Shown here: piece after piece, positions 1 to 10,047 of the stretch
Layout of the letters: the number at the start of each line of letters is the position of its first letter
Position numbering within the stretch: position 1 is the stretch's first letter
Origin: Acidimicrobiia bacterium
GTDB taxonomy: Bacteria > Actinomycetota > Acidimicrobiia > Acidimicrobiales > Poriferisodalaceae
Direction: 5' to 3'
Length of the DNA stretch: 43,167 nucleotides
Assembly: GCA_022820505.1 (NCBI GenBank)
Contig: JAJEFK010000013.1
Coordinates: 1 to 43,167, forward strand
Notes under the pieces: generated by a model
The model's database searches: none
Told to the model about the DNA's origin: nothing
Seen by the model: the letters and a program-made list of their open reading frames with translations, nothing else
Translations under genes and position numbers: made by a program

Positions 1-1719
1 CACGGCGCCACCACCATGGACACGCTCGTGTCGATGGGGTCGATTGCGGCGCTGGCGTGGTCGCTGACGGTGTCGATCACCGGCATCGGCGACGGCCACG
101 TGTACTTCGAGACCGGCGCCGTGATCGTCACGCTGATCCTGCTGGGGAAGTGGCTGGAGCTGCGGGCCAAGCGCCGCTCGGGCGACGCCATCCGGGCGCT
201 GGCAGATCTGGGCGTGCGGGCCGCCCGCCTGGTGGACGGGCGTGAGATCGCGATCACCGATCTGGCAGTCGGCATGCGGTTCGTGGTGCGGCCGGGGGAA
301 CGCATTGCCACCGACGGCGTGATCGTGGACGGGCGCTCGGCAGTCGATGCGTCGATGGTGACCGGCGAGCCGGTGCCGGTGGAGGTCGGGCCCGGCGACG
401 AGGTGATCGGCGCAACGATCAACGCCAACGGCGCGCTCGTCGTCGAAGCGGCCAGAGTGGGCGCTGACACGGCACTGGCGCAGATCATCCGGCTGGTCAA
501 CGAAGCGCAGGGCAGCCGAGCAGAGGTGCAGCGGCTCGCCGACCGGGTATCGGCGGTGTTCGTGCCCGTTGCCATTGCCATCGGGATCCTCACGCTGGCG
601 GCGTGGTTGCTGCTGGGCAACGAGGCCAGCGCTGCATTCAGCGCCGCGGTGGCGGTGCTGATCATCGCCTGCCCGTGCGCGCTCGGGCTGGCGACGCCGC
701 TCGGGATCATGGTGGGGACCGGCCGGGGCGCTCAGCTTGGCGTGATCATCAAGGGGGGCGAGGTTCTCGAGGACACCCGCTCGGTGGACGTGGTGCTGAT
801 GGACAAGACCGGCACGATCACCGAGGGGGCCATGACGCTCGTCGGAGTCCAGGCGGGACAGCTTCCGGCCGCCGAGCGCGACGAGGTGCACCGGCTGGCG
901 GCATCGGCCGAGGCGTTGTCGTCTCACCCGATCGCTGAAGCCATCGCGGGCTCGGTCGACGAGCTGGCCGAGGTGGACGGGTTCGAGACTGCGCCGGGCT
1001 CGGGCGTGACCGCAACGGTCGACGGGGTCGAGATCCGGGTGGGTCGGAGCAGCCTCTTCGACGCTGTGCCGGCCGACGTGGCGACGCTGGCTGCCGACGC
1101 TGAGGCCACCGGGGCCACGGCTGTGCTTGCAGGCCGCAATGGCACCGCGGAGATCGTGCTGGTGGTTGCCGATCGCATCAAGCCGACCTCGGCGGAGGCG
1201 ATAGCGGCACTGCGAGAGCAGGGCCTGGCGGTGACGCTGCTCACCGGCGACAACGAGCGCACGGCACGGACGGTCGCCGCCGAAGCCGGCATCGAGTCGG
1301 TGATCGCCGAGGTCTATCCCGACGACAAGGCCGCCGCCGTGCAGCGGCTTCAAGCCGCCGGCAAGCGAGTGGCGATGGTGGGAGACGGCATCAACGATGC
1401 CCCGGCGCTGGCTCAGGCCGACCTGGGCATTGCCGTCGGCACCGGTACGGACGTGGCCATCGAGGCGTCCGACCTCACCGTCGTGAGCGGCGATCTGCGG
1501 GCCGTTGCCGATGCCATCGCGCTCTCACGTCGCACCCTGTCGACGATCAAGGGAAACCTGTTCTGGGCCTTCGCCTACAACGCCGCCGCGATCCCGCTCG
1601 CGGCGTTCGGCATCCTGAACCCCATGATTGCTGCCGGTGCGATGGGCGTCTCATCGCTGTTCGTCGTGACGAACAGCCTCCGTCTGCGACGCTTCACAGG
1701 CAGCCGCCAGACTGTCTGA
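1..1719 (+). CDS. Copper-type P1B ATPase, 5' end outside window
   Basis: This is the C-terminal part of a heavy-metal-translocating P-type ATPase, an inner-membrane pump that exports Cu(I) or a similar soft metal. The frame is open from base 1, so the start lies upstream of the window and 572 codons are visible. Seen in order: the [10 protein letters not shown] segment of an early membrane helix, the TGEP actuator-loop motif near base 361, the [10 protein letters not shown] metal-binding membrane helix near base 670, the phosphorylation motif DKTGTIT at 802, the HP motif (SSHPIAEA) near 925 and the hinge [10 protein letters not shown] near 1384. The CPC and HP motifs place it in the P1B copper/silver group. 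The N-terminal metal-binding domain, if present, is outside. The stop is 4 bases before the next gene, suggesting co-transcription. Confidence 0.95.
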   Translation, partial: HGATTMDTLVSMGSIAALAWSLTVSITGIGDGHVYFETGAVIVTLILLGKWLELRAKRRSGDAIRALADLGVRAARLVDGREIAITDLAVGMRFVVRPGERIATDGVIVDGRSAVDASMVTGEPVPVEVGPGDEVIGATINANGALVVEAARVGADTALAQIIRLVNEAQGSRAEVQRLADRVSAVFVPVAIAIGILTLAAWLLLGNEASAAFSAAVAVLIIACPCALGLATPLGIMVGTGRGAQLGVIIKGGEVLEDTRSVDVVLMDKTGTITEGAMTLVGVQAGQLPAAERDEVHRLAASAEALSSHPIAEAIAGSVDELAEVDGFETAPGSGVTATVDGVEIRVGRSSLFDAVPADVATLAADAEATGATAVLAGRNGTAEIVLVVADRIKPTSAEAIAALREQGLAVTLLTGDNERTARTVAAEAGIESVIAEVYPDDKAAAVQRLQAAGKRVAMVGDGINDAPALAQADLGIAVGTGTDVAIEASDLTVVSGDLRAVADAIALSRRTLSTIKGNLFWAFAYNAAAIPLAAFGILNPMIAAGAMGVSSLFVVTNSLRLRRFTGSRQTV

Positions 1720-1723
1720 CTGA

Positions 1724-2638
1724 GTGACTGGCGACACCTGGACATCTGAGGACATTCCCGATCAGTCGGGCCGGGTCGCCGTGGTGACCGGGGCCAACTC
1801 GGGGAATGGCTTCGAGACGGCGCGGGCGCTTGCCGGCCGCGGTGCGCTGGTGGTATTGGCGGTGCGCGACCTCGCCAAGGGCAGCGCAGCGGCCGAAGCC
1901 ATACGCGCCGAGCATCCCGGTGCCGAGCTGGCGCTGCAGGAGGCGGATCTGGCGTCGCTCGACTCGGTGCGGGAAGCGACTGCGGCCATCGCCGATCGGT
2001 ACGAGCGCGTCGACCTGCTCGTCAACAACGCCGGCGTCTTCCACACGCCCCGACGAGAGACCTCCGACGGGTTCGAGATCCGCTTCGGCACCAACCACCT
2101 CGGACACTTCGCGTGGACGGGCCTGCTGCTGGACCGCCTGCTGCCCGTTGCCGGCTCGCGGGTCGTCACGGTGAGCAGCAACGCTCACCGGTACCGCGCC
2201 CGGATCGACTTCGAACGTTTCGGGGTGGCCCAAGGTCGCAGCCAGTCGGCCGCCTACGGCCGTTCCAAGCTGGCGAACCTGCTGTTCACTCACGAATTGC
2301 AGCGCCGGTTGGCGGCAGCCGGGGCGGAGACCATCGCTTTGGCGGCCCATCCCGGATGGGCCGAAACGGAGATCCTGCGCGACTTCCCGCTCATCGGGCT
2401 GATGCGGCCGCTGATCCGTCCGCTGCAGCACCGTGCGGCCGCAGGGGCCTTGGCCACGCTGCGTGCCGCGACCGACCCTGCCGCTGCGGGCGGCGAGTTC
2501 TACGGGCCTGACGGTCTGTGGGAGATGCGAGGCCATCCGGTGCTGGTGGGATCCAGCGACCGCTCACGCGATCCAGAGCTGCAGCGGCAGACGTGGGAAG
2601 CGTCAGAACAGGTCACAGGGATCAGCTTCGAGGTGTGA
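1724..2638 (+). CDS. Short-chain dehydrogenase/reductase
   Basis: This is an NAD(P)-dependent oxidoreductase of the classical SDR family, 304 residues, most like the retinol dehydrogenase/protochlorophyllide-reductase-like group. Visible motifs are the Rossmann glycine motif TGANSGNG near residue 22, NNAG near residue 101, and the catalytic Tyr and Lys in YGRSK near residue 181. The glycine motif has Asn where Ile is usual. I chose the GTG at 1724, directly after the ATPase stop; an Shine-Dalgarno sequence is not obvious, so coupling to the upstream gene is likely. The substrate cannot be read from sequence. Confidence 0.9.
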   Translation: MTGDTWTSEDIPDQSGRVAVVTGANSGNGFETARALAGRGALVVLAVRDLAKGSAAAEAIRAEHPGAELALQEADLASLDSVREATAAIADRYERVDLLVNNAGVFHTPRRETSDGFEIRFGTNHLGHFAWTGLLLDRLLPVAGSRVVTVSSNAHRYRARIDFERFGVAQGRSQSAAYGRSKLANLLFTHELQRRLAAAGAETIALAAHPGWAETEILRDFPLIGLMRPLIRPLQHRAAAGALATLRAATDPAAAGGEFYGPDGLWEMRGHPVLVGSSDRSRDPELQRQTWEASEQVTGISFEV

Positions 2639-2649
2639 TCCGCTGCGTT

Positions 2650-3078
2650 CTATGCGGGTGATCCCACCAATGCGAAGCCCTCGTCGAGCCAGCCGATAGC
2701 GCCTCCGATCATCTTCTTGACTGGCCGGCCCAGTCGGGCGAGCTGGACAGCCGCCTTGTCTGCCGCGTTGCAGTGGGGTCCGGCGCAGTACACGACGAAC
2801 AGCGTGTCTGGTGGGTACTGCGCCAGGGCTTCCTCGGTGATCGTCGTGTGGTGCATGAAGATGGCGCCCGGCACGTGTGCGGCATCGAAGCTCGCTTGGT
2901 CGCTGTTGGTCTGCAGGAGCACGAAGCCCGGCGACCCGCTCTGCATGGCCTCGTTCACATCCCAGCAGTCGGTTTCGAGCGCCAGGAGGCGCGCGAAGTG
3001 CTCGACGGCCAGCGCCGGCGAGCCAGCAGGGATCTCGGTGACCGGGTTCGTGACAGGGGTCAGCGTTGCGTTGCTCAT
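2650..3078 (-). CDS. Rhodanese-like domain protein
   Basis: This is a small single-domain rhodanese-like protein of 142 residues, a family that transfers sulfane sulfur or senses redox state. The active-site Cys is in VVYCAGPHCNAA near the C-terminal third, followed by the GGAIGWLDEGF segment typical of the end of the fold. A second Cys in the same loop (CAGPHC) could form a disulfide with the first. I chose the ATG at 3078 (MSNATL), preceded on the minus strand by GAGGAC; an in-frame start 6 codons upstream has less support. It converges on the SDR gene. The substrate is unknown. Confidence 0.88.
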   Translation of the reverse strand: MSNATLTPVTNPVTEIPAGSPALAVEHFARLLALETDCWDVNEAMQSGSPGFVLLQTNSDQASFDAAHVPGAIFMHHTTITEEALAQYPPDTLFVVYCAGPHCNAADKAAVQLARLGRPVKKMIGGAIGWLDEGFALVGSPA

Positions 3079-3246
3079 CGGGGGAGACGTCCTCAAGTCG
3101 GTTCCAGCGCAGCAGTGTTGTCAACTGCCGGTCGGGAATCTAGGAGGCATTGGCTGCTGCGACCTGCATCTGCCGAGTGACTCTCGCCGTTCGGATCGGC
3201 ACTACGCCCCGCCGGTGCCGCGCCGTTTTCCGGACTGACGCACCGG

Positions 3247-4374
3247 TCAATCGAAGGCAATGACGGTTCGGCCTTCGCTGCCGCTGAGCATTGCGTCGAT
3301 GGCGTGCTGCACATCGTCGATGCAGTAGCGCCCCGAGATCAGGCGATCGACGGGAAGCCGGCCCTCGAGGTAGGCGCCGCACAGATCGTCAATGGAGCGT
3401 CCAGCGTCGGTCTCGGCGTAGTAGCTGCCCCTGACGGTCTTGCTCTGGCGGGACAGCTCGGCACTGTTGAACGGTGTCGTCTCGTCGTTGCCCGGTATTC
3501 CCACGAGGACGAGCGTGCCGCCCGGCCGCACGCCACGGATCCACTCCTGCTGGAGCCGGGTATTGCCGATGGCCTCGAACACGACATCCGCGCCACGGCC
3601 GCCCGTCAGCTCGAGCACCCGGTCGATGGAATGGCCGATGGCGTCCCAGTCAGGCCCTTCGTTCGCCTCGACGAAATCCGTGGCGCCGAGCGAGGCCGCC
3701 AAGTCGCGCTTGGTGGCTTCGCGATCAACGGCGATGATCCGTTCGGCTCCTGCCAGCGCAACGCCCATGATCACGCTGAGGCCCACACCGCCAGCGCCCA
3801 CGACTGCCACACGGTCGCCCGGTCCGACGTCGCCCCGGTACCGAGCGGCCCCGACGCCGGTCGCGACCGCGCAGCCGATGAGCGCGGCAACCTCGAACGG
3901 CACGTCGTCGTGGAGCGTCACACAGCACTCTTGGGCAACGACCATGTACTCAGCCCATGTCGAGACACCCGAGTAGTGGCGGATCATCTCGCCGTTGCGT
4001 GACAGCCGGCTGCTGCCGTCGGTCATGAAACCCGGCCAGAGGCTGCCGACGACCTCACGGCAGAGATGCTCCTGGCCACGGTTGCAGTAGAAGCACGCCT
4101 TGCAGCTCGGGAGCCAGTTGAGCGCAACCCGGTTGCCGACGCGCACCGTCTCGACGCCGGACCCAACCGCCGCCACCTCGCCTGCGCCCTCGTGCCCGAG
4201 TACACACGGCAGGTCCGCGCTGTGGCGGCCGGTGATGACGTGCTGATCGCTATGGCATACGCCGGCGGCCCGCATCCGGACCAATACCTCGCCTTCCCGC
4301 GGCTCAGCCAAGTCCAGCGTGTCGACCCGCACCGGCCCGCCGACGGCGTCCAGCACCACCGCCCTGATCTTCAT
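3247..4374 (-). CDS. Zinc-dependent alcohol dehydrogenase (MDR family)
   Basis: This is a cytoplasmic NAD(P)-dependent zinc alcohol dehydrogenase of 375 residues, resembling class III-type and aryl-alcohol dehydrogenases. Motifs seen: catalytic zinc ligands in CHSD and GHEGAGE, a structural-zinc cysteine cluster (CKACFYCNRGQEHLC), and the cofactor motif GAGGVG near mid-protein. I chose the ATG at 4374 (MKIRAVV), preceded by GGAGGGG; the upstream extension looks non-coding. The substrate could be an alcohol or a hydroxymethyl-thiol adduct and cannot be settled here. A DMSP-lyase-type gene lies just upstream on the same strand, 84 bases away. Confidence 0.92.
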   Translation of the reverse strand: MKIRAVVLDAVGGPVRVDTLDLAEPREGEVLVRMRAAGVCHSDQHVITGRHSADLPCVLGHEGAGEVAAVGSGVETVRVGNRVALNWLPSCKACFYCNRGQEHLCREVVGSLWPGFMTDGSSRLSRNGEMIRHYSGVSTWAEYMVVAQECCVTLHDDVPFEVAALIGCAVATGVGAARYRGDVGPGDRVAVVGAGGVGLSVIMGVALAGAERIIAVDREATKRDLAASLGATDFVEANEGPDWDAIGHSIDRVLELTGGRGADVVFEAIGNTRLQQEWIRGVRPGGTLVLVGIPGNDETTPFNSAELSRQSKTVRGSYYAETDAGRSIDDLCGAYLEGRLPVDRLISGRYCIDDVQHAIDAMLSGSEGRTVIAFD

Positions 4375-4458
4375 GCCCCTCCAGCTTGCCGGAGCCGTCC
4401 CTGCCCGAATGACCGGCCGACACGTTGAGTCGCCGAGGGCTGACAAGGACGCGTGCGG

Positions 4459-5103
4459 TCAGCAAGCCCCATCGACGAGCGCGGCGTCAGCCACCACCTC
4501 GCCGGTCCAGCAGTAGAGCAGCACCGTCGGCGTCGCGCCGAAGTCCTGCTGGTGCGGTTGCCACGGTGCGTGGTGCACGGCGCCACCGGGCCCGGCCGTT
4601 CGGGGCACGCCGTCGCCGCTGGTGAACGTCGGCTCGCCGGCCAGCACGTGGTACAGCTCTTCGGCCTCATGGTGGTGGCTGGGGTAGTGCAGGTTCGGTC
4701 CCCAGACGCCGATGCCGACCCTCACCGCACGGTGCTCGACAATTGATGTCGGGCCGATGAGCTGCACGTAGCCGTAGTTGTCGTGGAAGTCCTGGCTCAG
4801 CACACCCCGATAGCCGGCGGTCTGGATCCACGGCAACGCCGGCGCGAGAGCGAGGAACTCCTCGAGCACGGCATCAACGGCGCCGTCGCCGCAGAGCTGG
4901 ACGGCGTCGAGGTGCCGCAGCACGGGCAAGTGGCGAGCTTCGACCAAGGCCGGACTGCGGGCCTCGTCGAGCGCATCGAGCACCGCGGCAACCATCGGGT
5001 ACTCGGGGACAACTGCACGGCTGCGGTGAAACTCTGCAATTCGCCGCAGCAGCTCATCAATGACACCCGCCACACCGCAATTGTCCCAGTCGCAGCCAGT
5101 CAT
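4459..5103 (-). CDS. DMSP lyase-type cupin protein
   Basis: This is a 214-residue cupin resembling dimethylsulfoniopropionate lyases of the DddL/DddQ/DddW kind, which cleave DMSP to dimethyl sulfide and acrylate with a metal centre. The N-terminal half is helical. The C-terminal cupin has a metal-binding stretch, HYPSHHHEAEELYHV, with the expected two His, Glu and Tyr, and a later His in HHAPWQPHQQDF. I chose the ATG at 5103; a GTG 10 codons downstream is an alternative. A 1099-codon antisense frame running on through katG is a high-GC artefact. Family membership is well supported; activity on DMSP is inference. Confidence 0.8.
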   Translation of the reverse strand: MTGCDWDNCGVAGVIDELLRRIAEFHRSRAVVPEYPMVAAVLDALDEARSPALVEARHLPVLRHLDAVQLCGDGAVDAVLEEFLALAPALPWIQTAGYRGVLSQDFHDNYGYVQLIGPTSIVEHRAVRVGIGVWGPNLHYPSHHHEAEELYHVLAGEPTFTSGDGVPRTAGPGGAVHHAPWQPHQQDFGATPTVLLYCWTGEVVADAALVDGAC

Positions 5104-5213
5104 CAGTGCGCATACGGCTTCGCCGGTTCCGCCTTCCGTCGAGTGGGCGGCGCCGGTCAGCGGACCCAAGACGCGCTCGCTGGCGGCTGGACGATTTCTG
5201 TTCCATACTGGTT

Positions 5214-5241
5214 TTGGACTTAGTCCAGAATCTGATATAGT
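5214..5241 (+). promoter_or_regulatory. furA promoter with overlapping operator
   Basis: A -35-like TTGGAC (5214-5219) and a -10-like TATAGT (5236-5241) are 16 bases apart. The perfect inverted repeat TGGACTTAGTCCA (5215-5227) covers the -35. The furA ATG at 5248 is only 6 bases after the -10, so the transcript would be leaderless or nearly so. An operator over the promoter suits autorepression by FurA, as known for actinobacterial furA-katG. The binding itself is inferred. Confidence 0.7.
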
Positions 5242-5247
5242 CGACAC

Positions 5248-5688
5248 ATGCCTCAGGACACCGTGCAGATGCTGCGGGAGCGTGGGATCCAGGTGACCGC
5301 GCAGCGGTTGGCGGTGTTCGACGCCGTTGGCGGCCGGCCGCATGCAACTGCTGACGATCTGGTCGACGATGTGCGTGCCAGTATCGGGTCTGTATCCAGA
5401 CAGGCAGTGTTCGACGCATTGGCCATGTTGACCGAAGAGGGTCTGATCCGGCGCATCCAGCCGGCACGGTCGGCGGCCCGATACGAGGACCGGGTCGACG
5501 ACAACCATCACCACCTGGTGTGCCGGGGCTGCGGCCGGATGGTCGACGTGGACTGTGCCGTGGGGTACCGGCCGTGCCTTGAGGCCGCCGACGACCACGG
5601 CTTCACGATCGACGAGGCCGAGGTCATCTATTGGGGCATCTGCCCGGTCTGCCAGGCAGCGCCCGCCATCGCCGAGAGCTCGCCATGA
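5248..5688 (+). CDS. furA: Fur-family regulator (FurA type)
   Basis: This is a 146-residue Fur-family metal- and redox-responsive repressor. The N-terminal winged helix includes [11 protein letters not shown] and [18 protein letters not shown]. The C-terminal dimerization half has the regulatory metal-site stretch [15 protein letters not shown] and a second CPVC pair near the end. It is 51 bases upstream of katG, the standard actinobacterial pair in which FurA represses katG and itself. The start sits 6 bases from the predicted -10 and has no Shine-Dalgarno sequence. The assignment rests on family motifs and the neighbouring gene. Confidence 0.93.
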   Translation: MPQDTVQMLRERGIQVTAQRLAVFDAVGGRPHATADDLVDDVRASIGSVSRQAVFDALAMLTEEGLIRRIQPARSAARYEDRVDDNHHHLVCRGCGRMVDVDCAVGYRPCLEAADDHGFTIDEAEVIYWGICPVCQAAPAIAESSP

Positions 5689-7956
<2,268 letters not shown>

Positions 7957-8004
7957 GCCACGCCGCCGAGCGCGGCACTACGTTGGGCGGCGGGGGATGA
8001 TCCC

Positions 8005-8132
8005 ATGACCCAACGCCCGCGACCGCTCATGATCGGTGCCACGGCGGCCGATCCGAAGCGTGCCGTCTTCATCTGGAACGCCATCCGCAAGTACTTCAAC
8101 GAGGCCGGCCTCGAAACGGAGTACGCGCTGTA
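8005..8132 (+). pseudogene. 5' fragment of PhnD-like gene split by the element
   Basis: An ATG at 8005 behind a GGGGGA ribosome site opens a frame of 42 codons ending EYAL, which then meets a TAG formed by the incoming element. The missing continuation lies at 19119. Joining at the shared core gives EYAL-YSTYDALCG with the frame kept, a 277-codon protein. The intact protein would resemble PhnD/SsuA-type periplasmic-binding folds but has no signal peptide. In its present form the fragment is too short to function. Confidence 0.9.
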
Positions 8133-8137
8133 GTCCA
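8124..8137. other. attL core of integrated element
   Basis: CGCGCTGTAGTCCA here matches CGCGCTGTATTCCA at 19112-19125 in 13 of 14 bases, with the first 9 identical. Crossing over within this core restores the interrupted host reading frame exactly, which is what identifies it as the junction. It is not at a tRNA gene. Confidence 0.85.
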
Positions 8138-8163
8138 TAACCGCAGGTCACAGCGTTGCGCGA

Positions 8164-8192
8164 ATCCGGATACCGATAGGAATACCGAAAAA
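8164..8192. repeat. 29-bp direct repeat, left copy (integrase arm site?)
   Basis: This 29-base sequence, ATCCGGATACCG followed by ATAGGAATACCGAAAAA, is identical to 18898-18926. It lies 32 bases inside the left junction core. Read on the minus strand it contains GGTATTCC and GGTATCC in the same orientation. Because the core junction is elsewhere, this is better read as an arm-type integrase or AlpA/Xis binding site than as the attachment core. Confidence 0.7.
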
Positions 8193-8238
8193 CGTCCGGA
8201 AAACACGGCTGACGCGGTGCCGTCCGGCAAGCTTCGAG

Positions 8239-8544
8239 CTACCCCAACCCGAACGCTTGCCGAGCCTGGGCGCTGTCGTAGCCGAGCCTGCGGAGTGCCT
8301 CACGCTGTTCGCGCGGAGCAAGCGCCAGCAGCTTGCTTGCGCCGTCGCCGTGCCCGTCTCGCCGCGCTGTCAGACGCCATGCCGTGACCGCGGCTTCTAT
8401 GCGGCGCTCAGCGTCGTTGTCGGCTTCTGTGCCTGCCACAAGCGGCAGTGTGCCAGCAGACCACGCCACAAGCGCCCAGAGACGCCGCAGCGGGCGCTGA
8501 GACGGCTTGTGAGCTTGCCTAGGTGCCGAGCGTGAGAGACACAC
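8239..8544 (-). CDS. Hypothetical small basic protein
   Basis: I do not recognise this 101-residue product. It starts with GTG at 8544, overlapping the end of the previous minus-strand gene by 26 bases, which suggests coupled translation. The N-terminal third is Arg-rich with a short hydrophobic stretch (LWALVAWSAGTLPLVAG), and the rest is helical with many Arg, Ala and Glu. The GTG has no clear Shine-Dalgarno sequence, so a later start is possible. The frame is open and its composition is protein-like. No function is assigned. Confidence 0.5.
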   Translation of the reverse strand: MCLSRSAPRQAHKPSQRPLRRLWALVAWSAGTLPLVAGTEADNDAERRIEAAVTAWRLTARRDGHGDGASKLLALAPREQREALRRLGYDSAQARQAFGLG

Positions 8545-8827
8545 CTACAACGGCGAGCACGACGAACAGCACGAACACGACAAGCGGCACGCCTACCGTG
8601 ATGCCGAGCGTGACACCCCAGAATGTGTCGCGAAGCCTGCCGGAAGCTCGGCGCACGTCAATTCGCAAGTCTTGAAGCTCCGCTACCACGTCGTCGAGTG
8701 TCATACCGTCAAGCGCCGCTGGTTTCGACGCGACGGCTTCGCGAGCCTCAGCCTCAGCGACTTCAGCGTGTTCGTTCATGTCTGACCACCAGTCCGCCAA
8801 ACGATTTCGTTTCGCGTTGCCTGCCAT
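8519..8827 (-). CDS. Small membrane protein with C-terminal helix
   Basis: This is a 102-residue unknown protein. Residues 1-65 are polar and probably helical (rich in Glu, Ala, Asp and Arg). A long hydrophobic stretch, starting WGVTLGITVGVPLVVF and running almost to the end, should form one or two membrane helices. The shape resembles small phage-type membrane proteins, but I see no diagnostic motif. The ATG at 8827 is 8 bases after a -10-like GACAAT, so translation is probably from a leaderless or very short leader. It is transcribed leftward, divergent from the gene at 8927. Confidence 0.7.
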   Translation of the reverse strand: MAGNAKRNRLADWWSDMNEHAEVAEAEAREAVASKPAALDGMTLDDVVAELQDLRIDVRRASGRLRDTFWGVTLGITVGVPLVVFVLFVVLAVVGVSLTLGT

Positions 8828-8835
8828 AGCCGCCT

Positions 8836-8861
8836 ATTGTCTCACAACCGCGTTCCCGGCG
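8836..8861 (-). promoter_or_regulatory. Promoter with CGCCGGGAA box
   Basis: On the minus strand, CGCCGGGAA (8861-8853) is followed 11 bases later by GACAAT (8841-8836), and the ATG of the membrane-protein gene is 8 bases further on. The same box with GATAAT or TAGTAT at 12-base spacing occurs upstream of genes at 15647, 17030 and 10899. Confidence 0.55.
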
Positions 8862-8870
8862 TCAGCGGCT

Positions 8871-8908
8871 AGCGTCGGCTGATTCTGTGTCAGCATTACG
8901 CCGACGCT
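8871..8908. promoter_or_regulatory. Inverted repeat between divergent genes
   Basis: AGCGTCGGC (8871-8879) and GCCGACGCT (8900-8908) are perfect complements 20 bases apart, between the divergent genes starting at 8827 and 8927. GCTGA/TCAGC nests inside. It could be an operator or a hairpin in the leader of the rightward gene. Confidence 0.4.
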
Positions 8909-8926
8909 GAAACACGAAGGCACACT

Positions 8927-9469
8927 ATGGCAGACATTTGGCATTGCACAGACAAATTCGGCACCGGAACGGCGCATGATGTCGACACGCCCGGCGAAGC
9001 TGCGGAACAGTACAAAGCGATGACAGCGGCAACCGTCGAGCGTTACCCGGCGCTCGACAGCGCCCGTGAGCTTGGCTACCTCAAACAATTTCCGCACAAC
9101 GGCGAAGTATTGCCGTTCGTTGTCGTGAGAGAACCCGTCGAAATGACACTTGAGGAAGAATTCGACGCCGCTAACCCGCCGGACAACGACCAATTCTACG
9201 ACTTGAGAGAACTCTGCAAAACGTACTGGTGCAATTGGCAGCGTGCCGAACTGCGAGAAACCCGCGCCAAAATCGACGCTGCGCACACTGTAGAAGAACT
9301 CGGCCGTTCGGATCGCATACAACTAGACGCTAAACAGCTTGCTTTGCGGTGCCTCGAATATGTGCCCGCAGACAAGCTCACATTGTGGGCTTTGCAAACT
9401 GACGGGCAGTCATGGTCCGGTGCGGCAATCCGCAACGAGACAGAACGGCGCAACAACCCAACCGGCTAG
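8927..9469 (+). CDS. Hypothetical protein, 180 aa
   Basis: I do not recognise this product. It is a soluble, acidic 180-residue protein with no signal peptide and no membrane segment, starting MADIWHCTDKFGTG. It has regular charged helical stretches in the second half (RAELRETRAKIDAAHTVEEL). The start is supported by CGAAGG 6 bases upstream of the ATG. It is the only rightward gene in the left 2 kb of the element, in a block divergent from the membrane-protein gene. No function is proposed. Confidence 0.75.
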   Translation: MADIWHCTDKFGTGTAHDVDTPGEAAEQYKAMTAATVERYPALDSARELGYLKQFPHNGEVLPFVVVREPVEMTLEEEFDAANPPDNDQFYDLRELCKTYWCNWQRAELRETRAKIDAAHTVEELGRSDRIQLDAKQLALRCLEYVPADKLTLWALQTDGQSWSGAAIRNETERRNNPTG

Positions 9470-9600
9470 CTGCCTCTAGTCTCAGCCGCTGTCGGATCGC
9501 ATACACACCATTTCTTTCGCAACGCTCCTAATGTTTTGGAGAGTTCCAAATAGTCATGATATTCGGCGGCGAAGTCGACAGCGGAAGAGATGCCACGCGT

Positions 9601-10047
9601 TCAAACCGGCGGCATATAATTCGCCGGGCGTGTCAAGCCCAATTCGTCAGTCACGAATTCGATCGCAGCAAGGTTTCGTTTATTGTCGTCAATGCCTTTC
9701 TGAACGGTACGCCAAGCCTGAGCTTGAACATCAGTAGGCGCAAACCCGTAGTAGTCGAGACAGATCGACGTTGCCCATGTCTCAGCGGCAGCAATTCTGG
9801 GTTTCTGCAGATCGAGATACAGAAACCAATGCTCAGCAGGCACGCGGCTGGCAAGTCCAGTCCACCCGTCGCCTTTTCCTGCGTGTTGGTCTAGGTAACT
9901 GCCCCAGATATTCGCGCTCCATTTGGTGTATCCCCAGTAGCGGTACCATTTCTCGTCGCATTCTTGTAGCCATGTCCGCGCTTCCGCTGGCCAGATACCC
10001 GCAGAGTTCGGATACCGTGCCTCAGAGAACCGGTCGCCAACGTCTCT
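9601..10047 (-). pseudogene. In-frame extension after the nuclease stop
   Basis: Directly after the TGA that ends the HNH nuclease gene, the same frame stays open for 148 codons to a second TGA. The first 68 codons contain no ATG, GTG or TTG; the first possible start is a GTG at 9843. The translation is protein-like and rich in Trp and Tyr (EKWYRYWGYTKWSANIW; LYLDLQKPRIAAAETWATS), so it is unlikely to be chance. It is either the C-terminal part of a longer nuclease cut by a nonsense mutation, a readthrough product, or a shorter gene from 9843 (80 residues). I do not recognise the domain. Confidence 0.6.
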
